A DNA stretch of 64,000 nucleotides from Alphaproteobacteria bacterium. GTDB lineage: Bacteria > Pseudomonadota > Alphaproteobacteria > Reyranellales > Reyranellaceae. Below are positions 10,183 through 19,431 of this stretch, piece by piece. Both the position numbers and the translations under genes were made by a program. Location: the NCBI GenBank assembly GCA_019635875.1, contig JAHBYP010000006.1:248001-312000 (forward strand), in the 5' to 3' direction. The notes under the pieces are model-generated. The model searched no databases and was not told where the DNA came from. It saw only the letters and a list, made by a program, of their open reading frames with translations. The number at the start of each line of letters is the position of its first letter. The first letter of the stretch is position 1.

Positions 10183-10683
10183 ATGGACATCGGCATGGAC
10201 GCGGGCTGGCTCGCGGCACTGGCCGCCGCGCTCGAGGCGTCCGGATTCTCCTTCATGCTGCGTGATTCGACGTGGATCTATCCGTTGGCCAATCTCGGCC
10301 ACATCGTCGGGCTGGCGCTGCTGGTCGGGCCGATCGTCGCGCTCGACCTGCGCCTGCTGGGCATCGGCCGCGCGGTGTCGGTCGCGGGGCTGTCGCGCAC
10401 GCTGACCCCGATCGCCATCACGGGCCTGCTGCTGCAGATCGTCAGCGGCCTGCTGCTGTTCATTGCCGACGCCGCGGCGCTGGTCGCCAACAACGTGTTC
10501 CTGATCAAGGCGGCCCTTTTCGCGCTGGGCATCGCCAACGCCATCGCCTTCCGCGGCCTGTGGCGCCATGCCCTGGAGGGCTGGGACAGCGCGCCGCCGG
10601 CGCTGGGGCGGGCGCAGGCGGCGCTGTCGATCGCCTTCTGGTTCGGCGTGGCGATCAGCGGCCGGCTGATCGCGTATTTCTGA
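10183..10683 (+). CDS. Integral membrane protein, DUF6644-like
   Basis: 166 residues with four or five hydrophobic helices: about 10–25 (weak), 33–62 ([20 protein letters not shown]), 78–98, 105–125 and 148–165. No catalytic motif is recognisable. The His in NLGHIVG and Arg in LDLRLLG are in positions where this type of small membrane protein often has conserved residues. It lies 12 nt after the exported partner and presumably anchors or serves it. Function unknown. Confidence 0.65.
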   Translation: MDIGMDAGWLAALAAALEASGFSFMLRDSTWIYPLANLGHIVGLALLVGPIVALDLRLLGIGRAVSVAGLSRTLTPIAITGLLLQIVSGLLLFIADAAALVANNVFLIKAALFALGIANAIAFRGLWRHALEGWDSAPPALGRAQAALSIAFWFGVAISGRLIAYF

Positions 10684-10736
10684 TCTGCGGCGTTATCCCA
10701 CTCCCCACGCCCGCCCTCGCGTGCTAGGTACGGCCA

Positions 10737-10772
10737 CGCCCCTTCAGGTCAACGGCCCGGAGGGGCGTTTTT
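10737..10772 (+). terminator. Intrinsic terminator or attenuator in the purA leader
   Basis: Stem CGCCCCT (10737–10743) with AGGGGCG (10761–10767) and a 17-nt loop, directly followed by five T residues (10768–10772). It ends only 17 nt before the purA ATG, with GGGG of the ribosome binding site in between. It can end transcripts of the upstream pair. If the purA promoter lies further up, it would act as an attenuator. Confidence 0.6.
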
Positions 10773-10789
10773 CGTGTGCGGGGATCGAC

Positions 10790-12082
<1,293 letters not shown>

Positions 12083-12114
12083 ACGGAGCATTGTGGAGTA
12101 GGGGAGAGAAACGG

Positions 12115-12897
12115 ATGCCCAACATGCTCAAGCGCCGGCTCGCTGCCGGCAAGGCCTGCGTCAACGGCTGGCTGGCGATTCCCGACGGCTTCGCGGCCGA
12201 GACCATGGCGCAGTGCGGCTGGGACAGCGTCACCGTCGACATGCAGCACGGCGTGCAGGATTACCACAGCATGGTGCGCTGCTTCCAGGCGATGGACCGG
12301 CATCCGATCACGCCGCTGGTGCGCGTGCCGTGGAACGAGCCGGGCATCTGCGGCAAGGTGCTCGACGGCGGCGCCTGGGGCGTGATCTGCCCGATGGTCA
12401 ACAACGCCGCCGAAGCCAGGGCGCTGGTCTCCTATTGCCTCTATCCGCCCAAGGGCAAGCGCAGCAACGGCCCGATCCGCGCCGGCGCCTACGGCGAGGC
12501 GACGCCCTACCAGGCGACCGCCAACGACGAGGTGCTGGTCATCCCGATGATCGAGACGCAGGAGGCGATCGACAACATCGACGCCATCCTCGACGTGCCC
12601 GGCATCAGCGGCATCTATATCGGGCCCAGCGATCTCGGCCTGTCGCTCGGCCTCGCGCCGCGGCTGGACCGCGAGGAGCCGCAGATCCTCGGCATCTACG
12701 AGAAGATGCTGGCGGCGACGTCCAAGCGCGGCCAGTTCGCCGGCCTGCACAACGGCAGCCCGGCCTATGCCGCGCGCATGATCGGCATGGGCTTCCGCCT
12801 GGTCACCATCGCCAACGACGCCGGCCTGCTGTCGCAGGCGGCCAAGGCGGCGGTGAAGGCCACGCGCGAGGGCGCCGGCGCCGTCGCCGCGGCCTAA
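12115..12897 (+). CDS. HpcH/HpaI family class II aldolase
   Basis: Metal-dependent aldolase of the 4-hydroxy-2-oxoheptanedioate / 2-dehydro-3-deoxyglucarate type, 260 residues. The catalytic His is H45 in DMQHG. Metal ligands are the Glu in MIETQEA and the Asp in GPSDLGLSLG. It cleaves a 2-oxo-4-hydroxy acid to pyruvate and an aldehyde. The exact acid is not predictable. ATG at 12115 follows GGGGAGAG. Its last 4 nt overlap the convergent epimerase gene, so no terminator separates them. Confidence 0.87.
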   Translation: MPNMLKRRLAAGKACVNGWLAIPDGFAAETMAQCGWDSVTVDMQHGVQDYHSMVRCFQAMDRHPITPLVRVPWNEPGICGKVLDGGAWGVICPMVNNAAEARALVSYCLYPPKGKRSNGPIRAGAYGEATPYQATANDEVLVIPMIETQEAIDNIDAILDVPGISGIYIGPSDLGLSLGLAPRLDREEPQILGIYEKMLAATSKRGQFAGLHNGSPAYAARMIGMGFRLVTIANDAGLLSQAAKAAVKATREGAGAVAAA

Positions 12898-13751
12898 AGG
12901 TCGCGCACGGCGAAGGTGATGTCGCCAAGCAGTTCGTCATCGACGATCAGTCGGGTTGAACCGATTGCCCCGTTGGCGTGACTGACCGGCTCGATGCAGA
13001 AGAAGGGACGCGCGGGCGGCGTGAAGATCACGAGGTGGCGGAAGATGTCCGTCGCCGACAGATCGACCGCCAGCCCGCGCGATGGCCAGCGCAGGCGCGC
13101 GCGGCCATCCCAGCCATCGAAGCAATTGTCGAGCGCCACATCGTCGATACGGCAGGGCTGGCTGAAATCCCATGACGCCGGCACCGGTATGCGCTCGGTG
13201 GGAATCACTTCGGCATCGGTGAGCCACACGTCAGTCGTGCGACAGGTGAGGTCGCTATCGGCGTCGCGCGTGAAGAACGGGTGCAGGCCGATACCGGCGG
13301 GGACGGCGTGACGCTCGAGGTTCGCCAGATTCATCGCGACGCAAAGAGTGTCGTCGTGAAGGGTGAATTTCTGATGTGCGACATAGCGGTACGGCCATCC
13401 GTGGGTGCCGTCGTGTTCGTAGACCAACCGGGCGGAGCATTCATCACTGGCCGCGACCTCCCAGGGATGTGACCAGCCATCGCCATGCATGGGGTGGCGC
13501 TGCCCGGGCCAGTTGGGCGCCAGTGTGATGGTCTGGCCGGCGACCGTCAGCCGGCCCCCGGCGATGCGGTTGGAGTAGGGGACCAGTGGATAGCAGGCGG
13601 TGTCGTTGCCCTTGCCCGAGGCGAGCGCCTGGGCGGTCGCGGGCCGCAGGATGTCCCCCTTGCCCGCGACGGCGAAGCGCGCGATCGAGCCGCCGCAATC
13701 GGGGGCGAGGTCGAGCCGAAGGCGGCCGGCGCGCAGCGACAGAAGGCTCAT
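12894..13751 (-). CDS. Aldose 1-epimerase family protein
   Basis: GalM-type mutarotase fold, 285 residues. Family signposts are PLVPYSNRI, HPMHGDGW, GIGLHPFF (catalytic His region), LDNCFDGWDG and FCIEPVSHA. The Glu of CIEP is the catalytic acid/base in GalM. The neighbouring HpaI-type aldolase on the other strand may act in the same sugar-acid route, but the genes are convergent and that link is only positional. Confidence 0.82.
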   Translation of the reverse strand: MSLLSLRAGRLRLDLAPDCGGSIARFAVAGKGDILRPATAQALASGKGNDTACYPLVPYSNRIAGGRLTVAGQTITLAPNWPGQRHPMHGDGWSHPWEVAASDECSARLVYEHDGTHGWPYRYVAHQKFTLHDDTLCVAMNLANLERHAVPAGIGLHPFFTRDADSDLTCRTTDVWLTDAEVIPTERIPVPASWDFSQPCRIDDVALDNCFDGWDGRARLRWPSRGLAVDLSATDIFRHLVIFTPPARPFFCIEPVSHANGAIGSTRLIVDDELLGDITFAVRDL

Positions 13752-13768
13752 GATCGGCCCCGAAACGA

Positions 13769-13796
13769 CGAAGGCCCCGCCGCAGCGGGGCCTTCG
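13769..13796 (-). terminator. rpoH terminator hairpin
   Basis: Perfect 12-bp stem CGAAGGCCCCGC with its complement and a CGCA loop, 21 nt beyond the rpoH stop on the minus strand, followed there by TCGTTTCG. It separates rpoH from the epimerase gene on the same strand. Confidence 0.75.
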
Positions 13797-13816
13797 ATAC
13801 TAGCCGATATGCGCGA

Positions 13817-14731
13817 TCAGGCGTGCACGGGGTTGCGCGCCGGCGCGTTGGCCGCGGCGGCCACCGCGCTCTTCATCGCCCGCTGCAGCTTCTCGAAGGC
13901 ACGCACCTCGATCTGGCGCACGCGCTCGCGGCTGATGCCGTACTTGTCGCTGAGCTCCTCGAGCGTCTTGGGCTCGTCGACCAGGCGACGCTCGGTGAGG
14001 ATGTGGCGCTCGCGCTCCGACAGGCTCTTCATGGCGCCCGACAGGAGCGCGCGGCGCTGCTCGAGCTCCTGCGACTCGGCGAAGCGGACCTCCTGGTTGT
14101 CGCTGTCGTCGACCAGCCAGTCCTGCCACTCCGACTCGCCGTCGGCGCGCATCGGCGCGTTGAGCGACTGGTCGGGCACCAGGCGGCGGTTCATGTTCAC
14201 CACCTCGTCCTCGGCGACGCCGAGCTTGGTGGCGATCTGCTTGACCTGGTCCGGCCTGAGGTCGCCGTCCTCGATCGCCTGCATCTGGCCCTTCAGCCGG
14301 CGCAGGTTGAAGAACAGCTTCTTCTGCGCCGCGGTGGTGCCCATCTTCACCAGCGACCAGCTGTGCAGGATGTATTCCTGGATCGAGGCGCGGATCCACC
14401 ACATGGCGTAGGTCGCCAGGCGGAAGCCCTTGTCCGGGTCGAAACGCTTGACCGCCTGCATCATGCCGAGGTTGCCCTCGGAGATCAGCTCGCCCAGCGG
14501 CAGGCCGTAGCCGCGATAGCCCATGGCGATCTTGGCGACGAGGCGCAGGTGCGAGGTGACCAGGCGATGGGCCGCGTCGGAATCCTCATGCTCGCGCCAA
14601 CGCTTGGCGAGCATGAACTCCTCGTCATGCTCCAGCATCGGGAACTTGCGGATTTCCTGGAGGTACCGGGTGAGGTTGCCTTCAGGCGACAGGGTGCCGG
14701 CGAGGGCCGGCAAAGCAGCGGCGGTAGCCAT
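13817..14731 (-). CDS. rpoH: RNA polymerase heat-shock sigma factor σ32
   Basis: Alternative sigma factor of 304 residues for chaperone and protease genes. Region 2 reads GYRGYGLPLGELISEGNLGMMQAV and TYAMWWIRASIQEYI. The RpoH box QKKLFFNLRR, absent from other sigma-70 proteins, follows. Region 4 ends in LEELSDKYGISRERVRQIE. ATG at 14731 has a strong AAGGAGGGAG site, so the ATGs 66 nt further up are not needed. The promoter region holds a perfect CIRCE operator (14817–14843), suggesting HrcA repression. The neighbour rluD upstream on the same strand is a usual alphaproteobacterial order. Confidence 0.96.
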   Translation of the reverse strand: MATAAALPALAGTLSPEGNLTRYLQEIRKFPMLEHDEEFMLAKRWREHEDSDAAHRLVTSHLRLVAKIAMGYRGYGLPLGELISEGNLGMMQAVKRFDPDKGFRLATYAMWWIRASIQEYILHSWSLVKMGTTAAQKKLFFNLRRLKGQMQAIEDGDLRPDQVKQIATKLGVAEDEVVNMNRRLVPDQSLNAPMRADGESEWQDWLVDDSDNQEVRFAESQELEQRRALLSGAMKSLSERERHILTERRLVDEPKTLEELSDKYGISRERVRQIEVRAFEKLQRAMKSAVAAAANAPARNPVHA

Positions 14732-14816
14732 AATCTCCCTCCTTCTGGCCGGCGACCCGCGAAGCGGCATCGACAGCCCGATAGAGTTCCTAAGCATCCG
14801 GTTTGAGCCCAGTTCC

Positions 14817-14843
14817 TTGGCACTCCACCGGTTAGAGTGCCAA
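14817..14843 (-). promoter_or_regulatory. CIRCE element (HrcA operator) upstream of rpoH
   Basis: TTGGCACTC–N9–GAGTGCCAA, a perfect 9-bp dyad with the exact 9-nt spacer of the CIRCE consensus (TTAGCACTC-N9-GAGTGCTAA); only the fourth base pair differs. It touches the −10 hexamer and covers the predicted transcription start of rpoH. CIRCE normally controls groESL and hrcA–dnaK. Here it would put the σ32 gene itself under HrcA repression, released on heat stress. Confidence 0.85.
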
Positions 14844-14871
14844 TTATCCTTGGATATACCCTCCCCGTCAA
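14843..14871 (-). promoter_or_regulatory. σ70-type promoter of rpoH
   Basis: On the minus strand TTGACG (14871–14866), a 17-nt spacer and GATAAT (14848–14843), close to the housekeeping consensus TTGACA-N17-TATAAT. The start would fall near 14836, inside the CIRCE dyad, giving a leader of about 105 nt. Confidence 0.7.
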
Positions 14872-14990
14872 GAATACCCGACCATAGCGCTCAGGAATTG
14901 TGACGATAGCAAGGCGGTCGGGGACGCCTCTGGGGACAACTGGAAGCCTAACCTAACGTCGTTAAGTTAGCACACGAGAATTGCTAAAGC

Positions 14991-15977
14991 TCAAGTGCGA
15001 AGAATTTTGAGCAGCCTATCCATGTCTGCCGGCAGCGGGCTCTCAAATCTTTGTGCGGTGCCGCTTCGCGGGTGCACAAAGCCCAGCCGGAAGGCGTGCA
15101 GGGCCTGCCGCCCGAAGGCCGGCGCACCGGCCCCGCGCGCGGCGCGGCCGCGGCCATAGACCGGGTCGCCGATCAGCGGGTGGCCGCGATGGGCGAGGTG
15201 GACGCGCACCTGGTGGGTGCGGCCGGTGAGCAGCTCGGCTTCGACCAGGCTGGCGACTGGCCGCGCCGGCTCGCCAAAGCGCTCGAGCACGCGATAGCGG
15301 GTGGTAGCCGGCTTGCCGCCGCTGACGACCACGGCCATGCGCTTCCGGTCGGTCCTGTGGCGGCCGATATTGCCTTCGATCGTGCCGGCCGGGGGGGTCG
15401 GCGCGCCATGGACCACCGCGCGGTAGGCGCGCTCGATGCTGTGGGCCTGGAACTGTTCGCTGAGCGCATGGTGGGCGCGGTCATTCTTGGCCACGACCAT
15501 CACGCCCGAGGTGTCCTTGTCGAGGCGGTGCACGATGCCCGGCCGGCGCACCCCGCCGATGCCGCTGAGGCTGTTGCCGCAATGGGCGAGCAGCGCGTTG
15601 ACCAGGGTCCGGTCGGGATTGCCGGGAGCGGGGTGGACGACCAGCCCGGCCGGCTTGTCGAGCACGATCAGGTCGGCATCCTCGTGCAGGATGCAAAGCG
15701 CGATCTCCTGCGCTTGTGGCACGGCGGGTGCGCTTTCCGGCACGTCGATCTCGAACGACTCGCCTGCCTTGACCTTGCGGGAGGCGTCGGCCAAGGTCGC
15801 GCGCCCTTCGCCGGCGGCGAGCAGCGACACCCGGCCGGCCTCGATCAGCGCCTTGGCGCGGCTGCGCGACAGGCCCGGCAGCCAGGACGCGATTGCGCGG
15901 TCGAGGCGGTCGCCGGCGTCGGCCTCGCTGGCTGCATGGCGATGGATGCCGGGCGCTGGCCCGTCGGGCTGGGTCAC
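14991..15977 (-). CDS. rluD: 23S rRNA pseudouridine synthase, RluD family
   Basis: RluA/RluD-type enzyme, 328 residues. An N-terminal S4 RNA-binding domain (about 20–80, LSRSRAKALIEAGRV) precedes the catalytic domain. The active-site motif is GIVHRLDKDTSG with catalytic Asp153, and LLTGRTHQVRVH and GDPVYG follow. RluD modifies helix 69 of 23S rRNA; RluC-like specificity cannot be fully excluded. It sits upstream of rpoH on the same strand, with about 260 nt between its stop and the rpoH start. Confidence 0.9.
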   Translation of the reverse strand: MTQPDGPAPGIHRHAASEADAGDRLDRAIASWLPGLSRSRAKALIEAGRVSLLAAGEGRATLADASRKVKAGESFEIDVPESAPAVPQAQEIALCILHEDADLIVLDKPAGLVVHPAPGNPDRTLVNALLAHCGNSLSGIGGVRRPGIVHRLDKDTSGVMVVAKNDRAHHALSEQFQAHSIERAYRAVVHGAPTPPAGTIEGNIGRHRTDRKRMAVVVSGGKPATTRYRVLERFGEPARPVASLVEAELLTGRTHQVRVHLAHRGHPLIGDPVYGRGRAARGAGAPAFGRQALHAFRLGFVHPRSGTAQRFESPLPADMDRLLKILRT

Positions 15978-16001
15978 GTCGGGAGCGGTCGCGGGGAAAG
16001 C

Positions 16002-16370
16002 ATGGCGCAGCAGAGCGGACGCAACATCGGCTGGCTGAAGGCGCTCGTGATCTTCATGGGCGTCGTGATCGCCGTCGGGTTCATCGTCGTGTTCGTCGAG
16101 CTTGGCCGGCGCATTGTTAGACCGCCCGCGAGCGATCCGCCACAGGCCGGCGCGCCGACGGCGCCTGGTTTGGCGGTCGCCAGGTCACGCAGCTTCGGCG
16201 AGGCGACGGTGGCGATCCCCGAGGGGGCCAAGGTCGAAAGCGTCACCTCGGCCGACGGCCGCACCGTGGCCCTGGTGCGGCTGCGCGACGGCGCCGCCGC
16301 GCTCTACGTCATCGACCCGGCCTCTGGCGCGTTGCTGGGCGTGGTGCGCTTCCCCGAGAGCAAGCGCTGA
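16002..16370 (+). CDS. Single-pass membrane protein, DUF6476-like
   Basis: 122 residues: short cytoplasmic N-terminus, one transmembrane helix at about 13–35 (LKALVIFMGVVIAVGFIVVF), a proline-rich linker, and a small beta-rich domain (FGEATVAIPEGAKVESVTSADGR, VIDPASGALLGVV) that resembles a single propeller blade. It is divergent from rluD with 24 nt between the starts, an arrangement I recall as conserved in alphaproteobacteria. Function unknown. The stop overlaps the start of the VOC gene. Confidence 0.65.
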   Translation: MAQQSGRNIGWLKALVIFMGVVIAVGFIVVFVELGRRIVRPPASDPPQAGAPTAPGLAVARSRSFGEATVAIPEGAKVESVTSADGRTVALVRLRDGAAALYVIDPASGALLGVVRFPESKR

Positions 16371-16750
16371 TGCTCGATCACCTGTCGATCACGGTGAGCG
16401 ACCTCGACCGCGCGCAGCCCTTCTACGACGCCGTGCTCGGCACCCTCGGCTATCCGCGGGTCAATCGGCGCGAGCATGCCATAGGTTATGGAGAGCGCGG
16501 CGGCCCACTCTGCTACATCTCGATCTATCTCAGCAGCGGCTCGCTGGTGACCGACAACCGGCACTGGTGCTTCCGCGCGCCCGGCCGCGCCGCTGTGCGC
16601 GCGTTCCACGCCGCGGCGTTGGCCAACGGCGGCCGCGACGACGGCCCGCCGGGCATCCGCGAGATCTACAGCCGCGACTACTACGCCGCTTTCGTGCTCC
16701 TTCCCGATGGCAATCGCATCGAGGCACTGACGCGGCGCTCCGAGGAATAA
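16370..16750 (+). CDS. VOC family (glyoxalase/bleomycin-resistance fold) protein
   Basis: 126 residues with the βαβββ modules of the vicinal-oxygen-chelate fold: LDHLSITVSDLDRAQPFYDAVL at the N-terminus (metal-ligand His in DHLSI), WCFRAPGRAAVRAFHAAALANGG in the middle, and YYAAFVLLPDGNRIEAL (metal-ligand Glu) at the end. The family includes lyases, dioxygenases and drug-binding proteins. The substrate cannot be assigned. Its start shares one base with the preceding stop. Confidence 0.8.
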   Translation: MLDHLSITVSDLDRAQPFYDAVLGTLGYPRVNRREHAIGYGERGGPLCYISIYLSSGSLVTDNRHWCFRAPGRAAVRAFHAAALANGGRDDGPPGIREIYSRDYYAAFVLLPDGNRIEALTRRSEE

Positions 16751-16752
16751 GC

Positions 16753-17793
16753 ATGGATTTCCGCAGCGACAATGCCGTCGGGGCCCACCCCGCGATCATC
16801 GAGGCGCTCGCCGCGGCGTACAGGGCCGGACCGATGTCGTCCTACGGCGCCGACGAGATCACCGGGCGAGTCACCCGGCGGCTGCGCCAGGCTTTCGAGC
16901 ACGACACGCTGGTCGCCTTTCCGGTCGCCACCGGCACGGCGGCCAACGCGCTGTCGCTGGCCTGCCTCACGCCGCCCTGGGGCGTGGTGTTCTGCCACCC
17001 CGCCGCGCACGTCAACGTCGACGAGGCCAACGCGCCGGAGTTCTTCAGCAGCGGCGCCAAGCTTCAGTGCGTCGACGGGCCCGCCGGCAAGCTCGACATG
17101 CCGACCCTCGAGCGCGCCCTGGCCGTCGACGTCAAGGGCGTGGTGCACCATGCCCAGCCGGCGGTGATCTCGATCACCCAGGCGACCGAGTGCGGCGCCA
17201 GCTACACGCCGGACGAAGTGCGCGCGATCTCGGCGCAGGCCAGGAATCACCAGCTGTCGCTGCACATGGACGGCGCGCGGCTGGGCAATGCGCTGATCCA
17301 TCTCGGCTGCAAGCCCGCCGACGTGACGTGGAGGGCCGGCGTCGACGTGCTGAGCTTCGGCGCCACCAAGAACGGCGCGCTGGCCGCCGAAGCGGTGGTG
17401 TTCTTCAAGCCCGAGCTGGCCAGCGAGTTCGAGTTCCGCCGCAAGCGCGCCGGACATCTGTTCTCGAAGATGCGCATGCTCTCGGCCCAGCTCGACGCCT
17501 ATCTCGCGGACGATCTCTGGCTCGCCAATGCGCGCCACGCCAATGTCATGGCGAAGCGGCTGGCCGAAGGGCTGGGCCGACTCAACAGCACGCGGCTGCT
17601 CTACCCGGTCGAGGCCAACGAGATCTTCATCGCGCTGCCCGCCTCGGCCAACAAGGCGCTCGAGGCCGCGGGCTTCAAGTATTATCCATGGCCCAGCGAC
17701 CGCCCGGGCGAGCAGGCCTACCGCCTGGTGACGGCCTTCGACACCGATCCCGCGCACGTCGACAAGTTCATCACGGTGGCGGCCGCGCCATGA
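16753..17793 (+). CDS. Low-specificity L-threonine aldolase family protein
   Basis: PLP enzyme of fold type I (beta-eliminating lyase/threonine aldolase), 346 residues, cleaving L-threonine or similar beta-hydroxy amino acids to glycine and an aldehyde. MDFRSDN opens the protein. Asp173 in HMDGARL would pair with the PLP nitrogen, and Lys206 in SFGATKNG carries PLP. Two nt separate its ATG from the VOC gene stop, so they share an operon. Its own stop overlaps the next ATG. Confidence 0.87.
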   Translation: MDFRSDNAVGAHPAIIEALAAAYRAGPMSSYGADEITGRVTRRLRQAFEHDTLVAFPVATGTAANALSLACLTPPWGVVFCHPAAHVNVDEANAPEFFSSGAKLQCVDGPAGKLDMPTLERALAVDVKGVVHHAQPAVISITQATECGASYTPDEVRAISAQARNHQLSLHMDGARLGNALIHLGCKPADVTWRAGVDVLSFGATKNGALAAEAVVFFKPELASEFEFRRKRAGHLFSKMRMLSAQLDAYLADDLWLANARHANVMAKRLAEGLGRLNSTRLLYPVEANEIFIALPASANKALEAAGFKYYPWPSDRPGEQAYRLVTAFDTDPAHVDKFITVAAAP

Positions 17794-18416
17794 CGCGATG
17801 GGCCGCCGGTGCCGGCCTCCTGGGGGTGCTGCTCGTCGCGCCGCCGGGGATCGCTCTCGCCGGATGCCAGGATCCGCCGGGGCCGAAGGTGAACTGGCAG
17901 GGCTGCAACAAGCGGGACGCCGATCTGCGCGACAAGGATCTGCAGGGCGCGAACCTGCAAGGCGCGCTGCTGGCCGGCGCCAGGATGGGGCGGGCGAACC
18001 TGCGCGGCGCCAACCTGAACAAGGCAAGCCTGCTCGGTGCCGATCTGTCGCCCACCGTCGATTTTCGCGAGGCCACGCTGTCCGGGGCGAATCTCAAGGA
18101 GGTCGATCTGACCTACGCCAGGCTCGACGCCGCCGACCTGCGAGGCGCCAATCTGGAGGGGGCCCTGCTCGACGAAGTCAGCCTGCCGCGCGCCGATCTG
18201 GAAGGCGCAAGGCTCGCGGATGCCTCGCTGATCGGCGCCAACCTGCAGGGCGCCAATCTCAAGGCCGCGTTCGTGAGGGGCGCCAAGCTCGCCAGAGCCA
18301 ACCTGAAGGACGCCAGGCTGGACGGCGTCAATCTGGCCGGCATCAACCTGTCCGGCGCGACCTGGATCGACGGAAAGGTCTGCGCGCCCCAGTCGATCGG
18401 TGCCTGCAACAAGTAG
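17790..18416 (+). CDS. Exported pentapeptide-repeat protein
   Basis: 208 residues. A Sec signal peptide (MTRWAAGAGLLGVLLVAPPG, ending near ALA-GC) precedes a short Cys-containing stretch (CQDPPGPKVNWQGCNK). About 25 tandem A(D/N)LXX repeats follow (ADLRDKDLQGANLQGALLAGA and on), forming a right-handed quadrilateral beta helix. A C-terminal CAPQSIGACNK holds two more Cys that could close a disulfide. Periplasmic or surface location is likely, and there is no sign of an enzyme. Start overlaps the threonine aldolase stop. Confidence 0.85.
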   Translation: MTRWAAGAGLLGVLLVAPPGIALAGCQDPPGPKVNWQGCNKRDADLRDKDLQGANLQGALLAGARMGRANLRGANLNKASLLGADLSPTVDFREATLSGANLKEVDLTYARLDAADLRGANLEGALLDEVSLPRADLEGARLADASLIGANLQGANLKAAFVRGAKLARANLKDARLDGVNLAGINLSGATWIDGKVCAPQSIGACNK

Positions 18417-18441
18417 GGCTCCGCGCGAAGAGCTGCAATCC

Positions 18442-18508
18442 CTGTCATCCCGAGCGTAGCGAGGGATCCAGGCCATCCTTGGATCCCTCGCTGCGCTCGG
18501 AATGACAG
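18442..18508. repeat. Inverted repeat, family A
   Basis: CTGTCATCCCGAGCGTAGCG and the inverted CGCTGCGCTCGGAATGACAG with a short loop. The arms differ at two bases, so this copy has begun to drift. It lies between the convergent pentapeptide-repeat and dienelactone hydrolase genes. Confidence 0.85.
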
Positions 18509-18522
18509 AAGGCCGCGTCGCC

Positions 18523-19431
18523 TCAGGCGAGGTGCTTCTTGAAGTGGGCGATGGTGCGCTCCCACGCGAGCTTCGCCTGCGCCTCGTTGTAGCGTGGCGT
18601 CGAGTTGTTGTGGAACCCGTGCTGCGTGCCCGGGTACTTGTGCATCTCGTACGATACCTTCGCCGCCTTCAGCGCCGTCTCGTAGGCCGGCCACATCCCG
18701 TTGATGCGCTCGTCGTTCTCGGCGTACTGGATCAGCAGCGACGCCTTGATGTTCGGCACCGACGCGGTGTCGGCGGCGGCGCCGTAGAACGGCACGCCGG
18801 CCTGCATGTCGGCACCCAGTGTCGCGGCGAGATAGTTCGTCGTGCCGCCGCCCCAGCAGAAGCCGGTAACGCCGAGCTTGCCGGAAGACAGCTCGTGCGC
18901 CTTCACGTAGCGCGCGCCGTTGAGCATGTCGGTGCGCAGCTTGGCCTGGTCGAGCTTGCCCTGCAGCGCGCGGCCGTCGTCGTCGTTGCCGGGATAGCCG
19001 CCGACCGGGAACAATCCGTCCGGCGCCAGCGCCAGGAAGCCCTCGGCGGCCAGGCGGCGCGCGACGTCCTCGATATAGGGGTTGAGCCCGCGATTCTCGT
19101 GGATCACCAGCACGGCCGGGAACTTGCCGGTCCCCGTGGGCTGCACGAGGTAGCCGCGCATCTGGCCCGACGAGCCGCCGGGCGAGGCGTAGTTGACGTA
19201 GCGCGCCTTGATGCGCTGGTCGGTGAAGGAGATGGTCTGCGCCTGCACGTAGCGCGGCAGCAACGCCTGCGCCATGGCGAGGCCGCCCACCGTGATGGCG
19301 GCGGCGCGCAGCAGGAAGTCGCGGCGGTCCATGCCGCCGTGGCAGTACTCGTCGTAGAGATCGAAGATGCGCTGGTCGATCTCGATCTGCGTCACACCTT
19401 GTGCATCGGTGTCGGCATCGAGCGGCGTCAT
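18523..19431 (-). CDS. Dienelactone hydrolase family protein, probably exported by Tat
   Basis: Alpha/beta hydrolase of 302 residues. The Tat-like leader reads MDRRDFLLRAAAITVGG (from residue 34), preceded by an unusual 33-residue acidic N-terminus. The catalytic triad of the family is visible: Cys in GFCWGGG, Asp in ENDERI and His in TQHGFHN, plus the conserved Glu in HENRGL. Dienelactone hydrolase cleaves the lactone in chlorocatechol catabolism, but periplasmic relatives have broader ester targets. Its first 4 nt overlap the next gene on the minus strand. Confidence 0.85.
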   Translation of the reverse strand: MTPLDADTDAQGVTQIEIDQRIFDLYDEYCHGGMDRRDFLLRAAAITVGGLAMAQALLPRYVQAQTISFTDQRIKARYVNYASPGGSSGQMRGYLVQPTGTGKFPAVLVIHENRGLNPYIEDVARRLAAEGFLALAPDGLFPVGGYPGNDDDGRALQGKLDQAKLRTDMLNGARYVKAHELSSGKLGVTGFCWGGGTTNYLAATLGADMQAGVPFYGAAADTASVPNIKASLLIQYAENDERINGMWPAYETALKAAKVSYEMHKYPGTQHGFHNNSTPRYNEAQAKLAWERTIAHFKKHLA

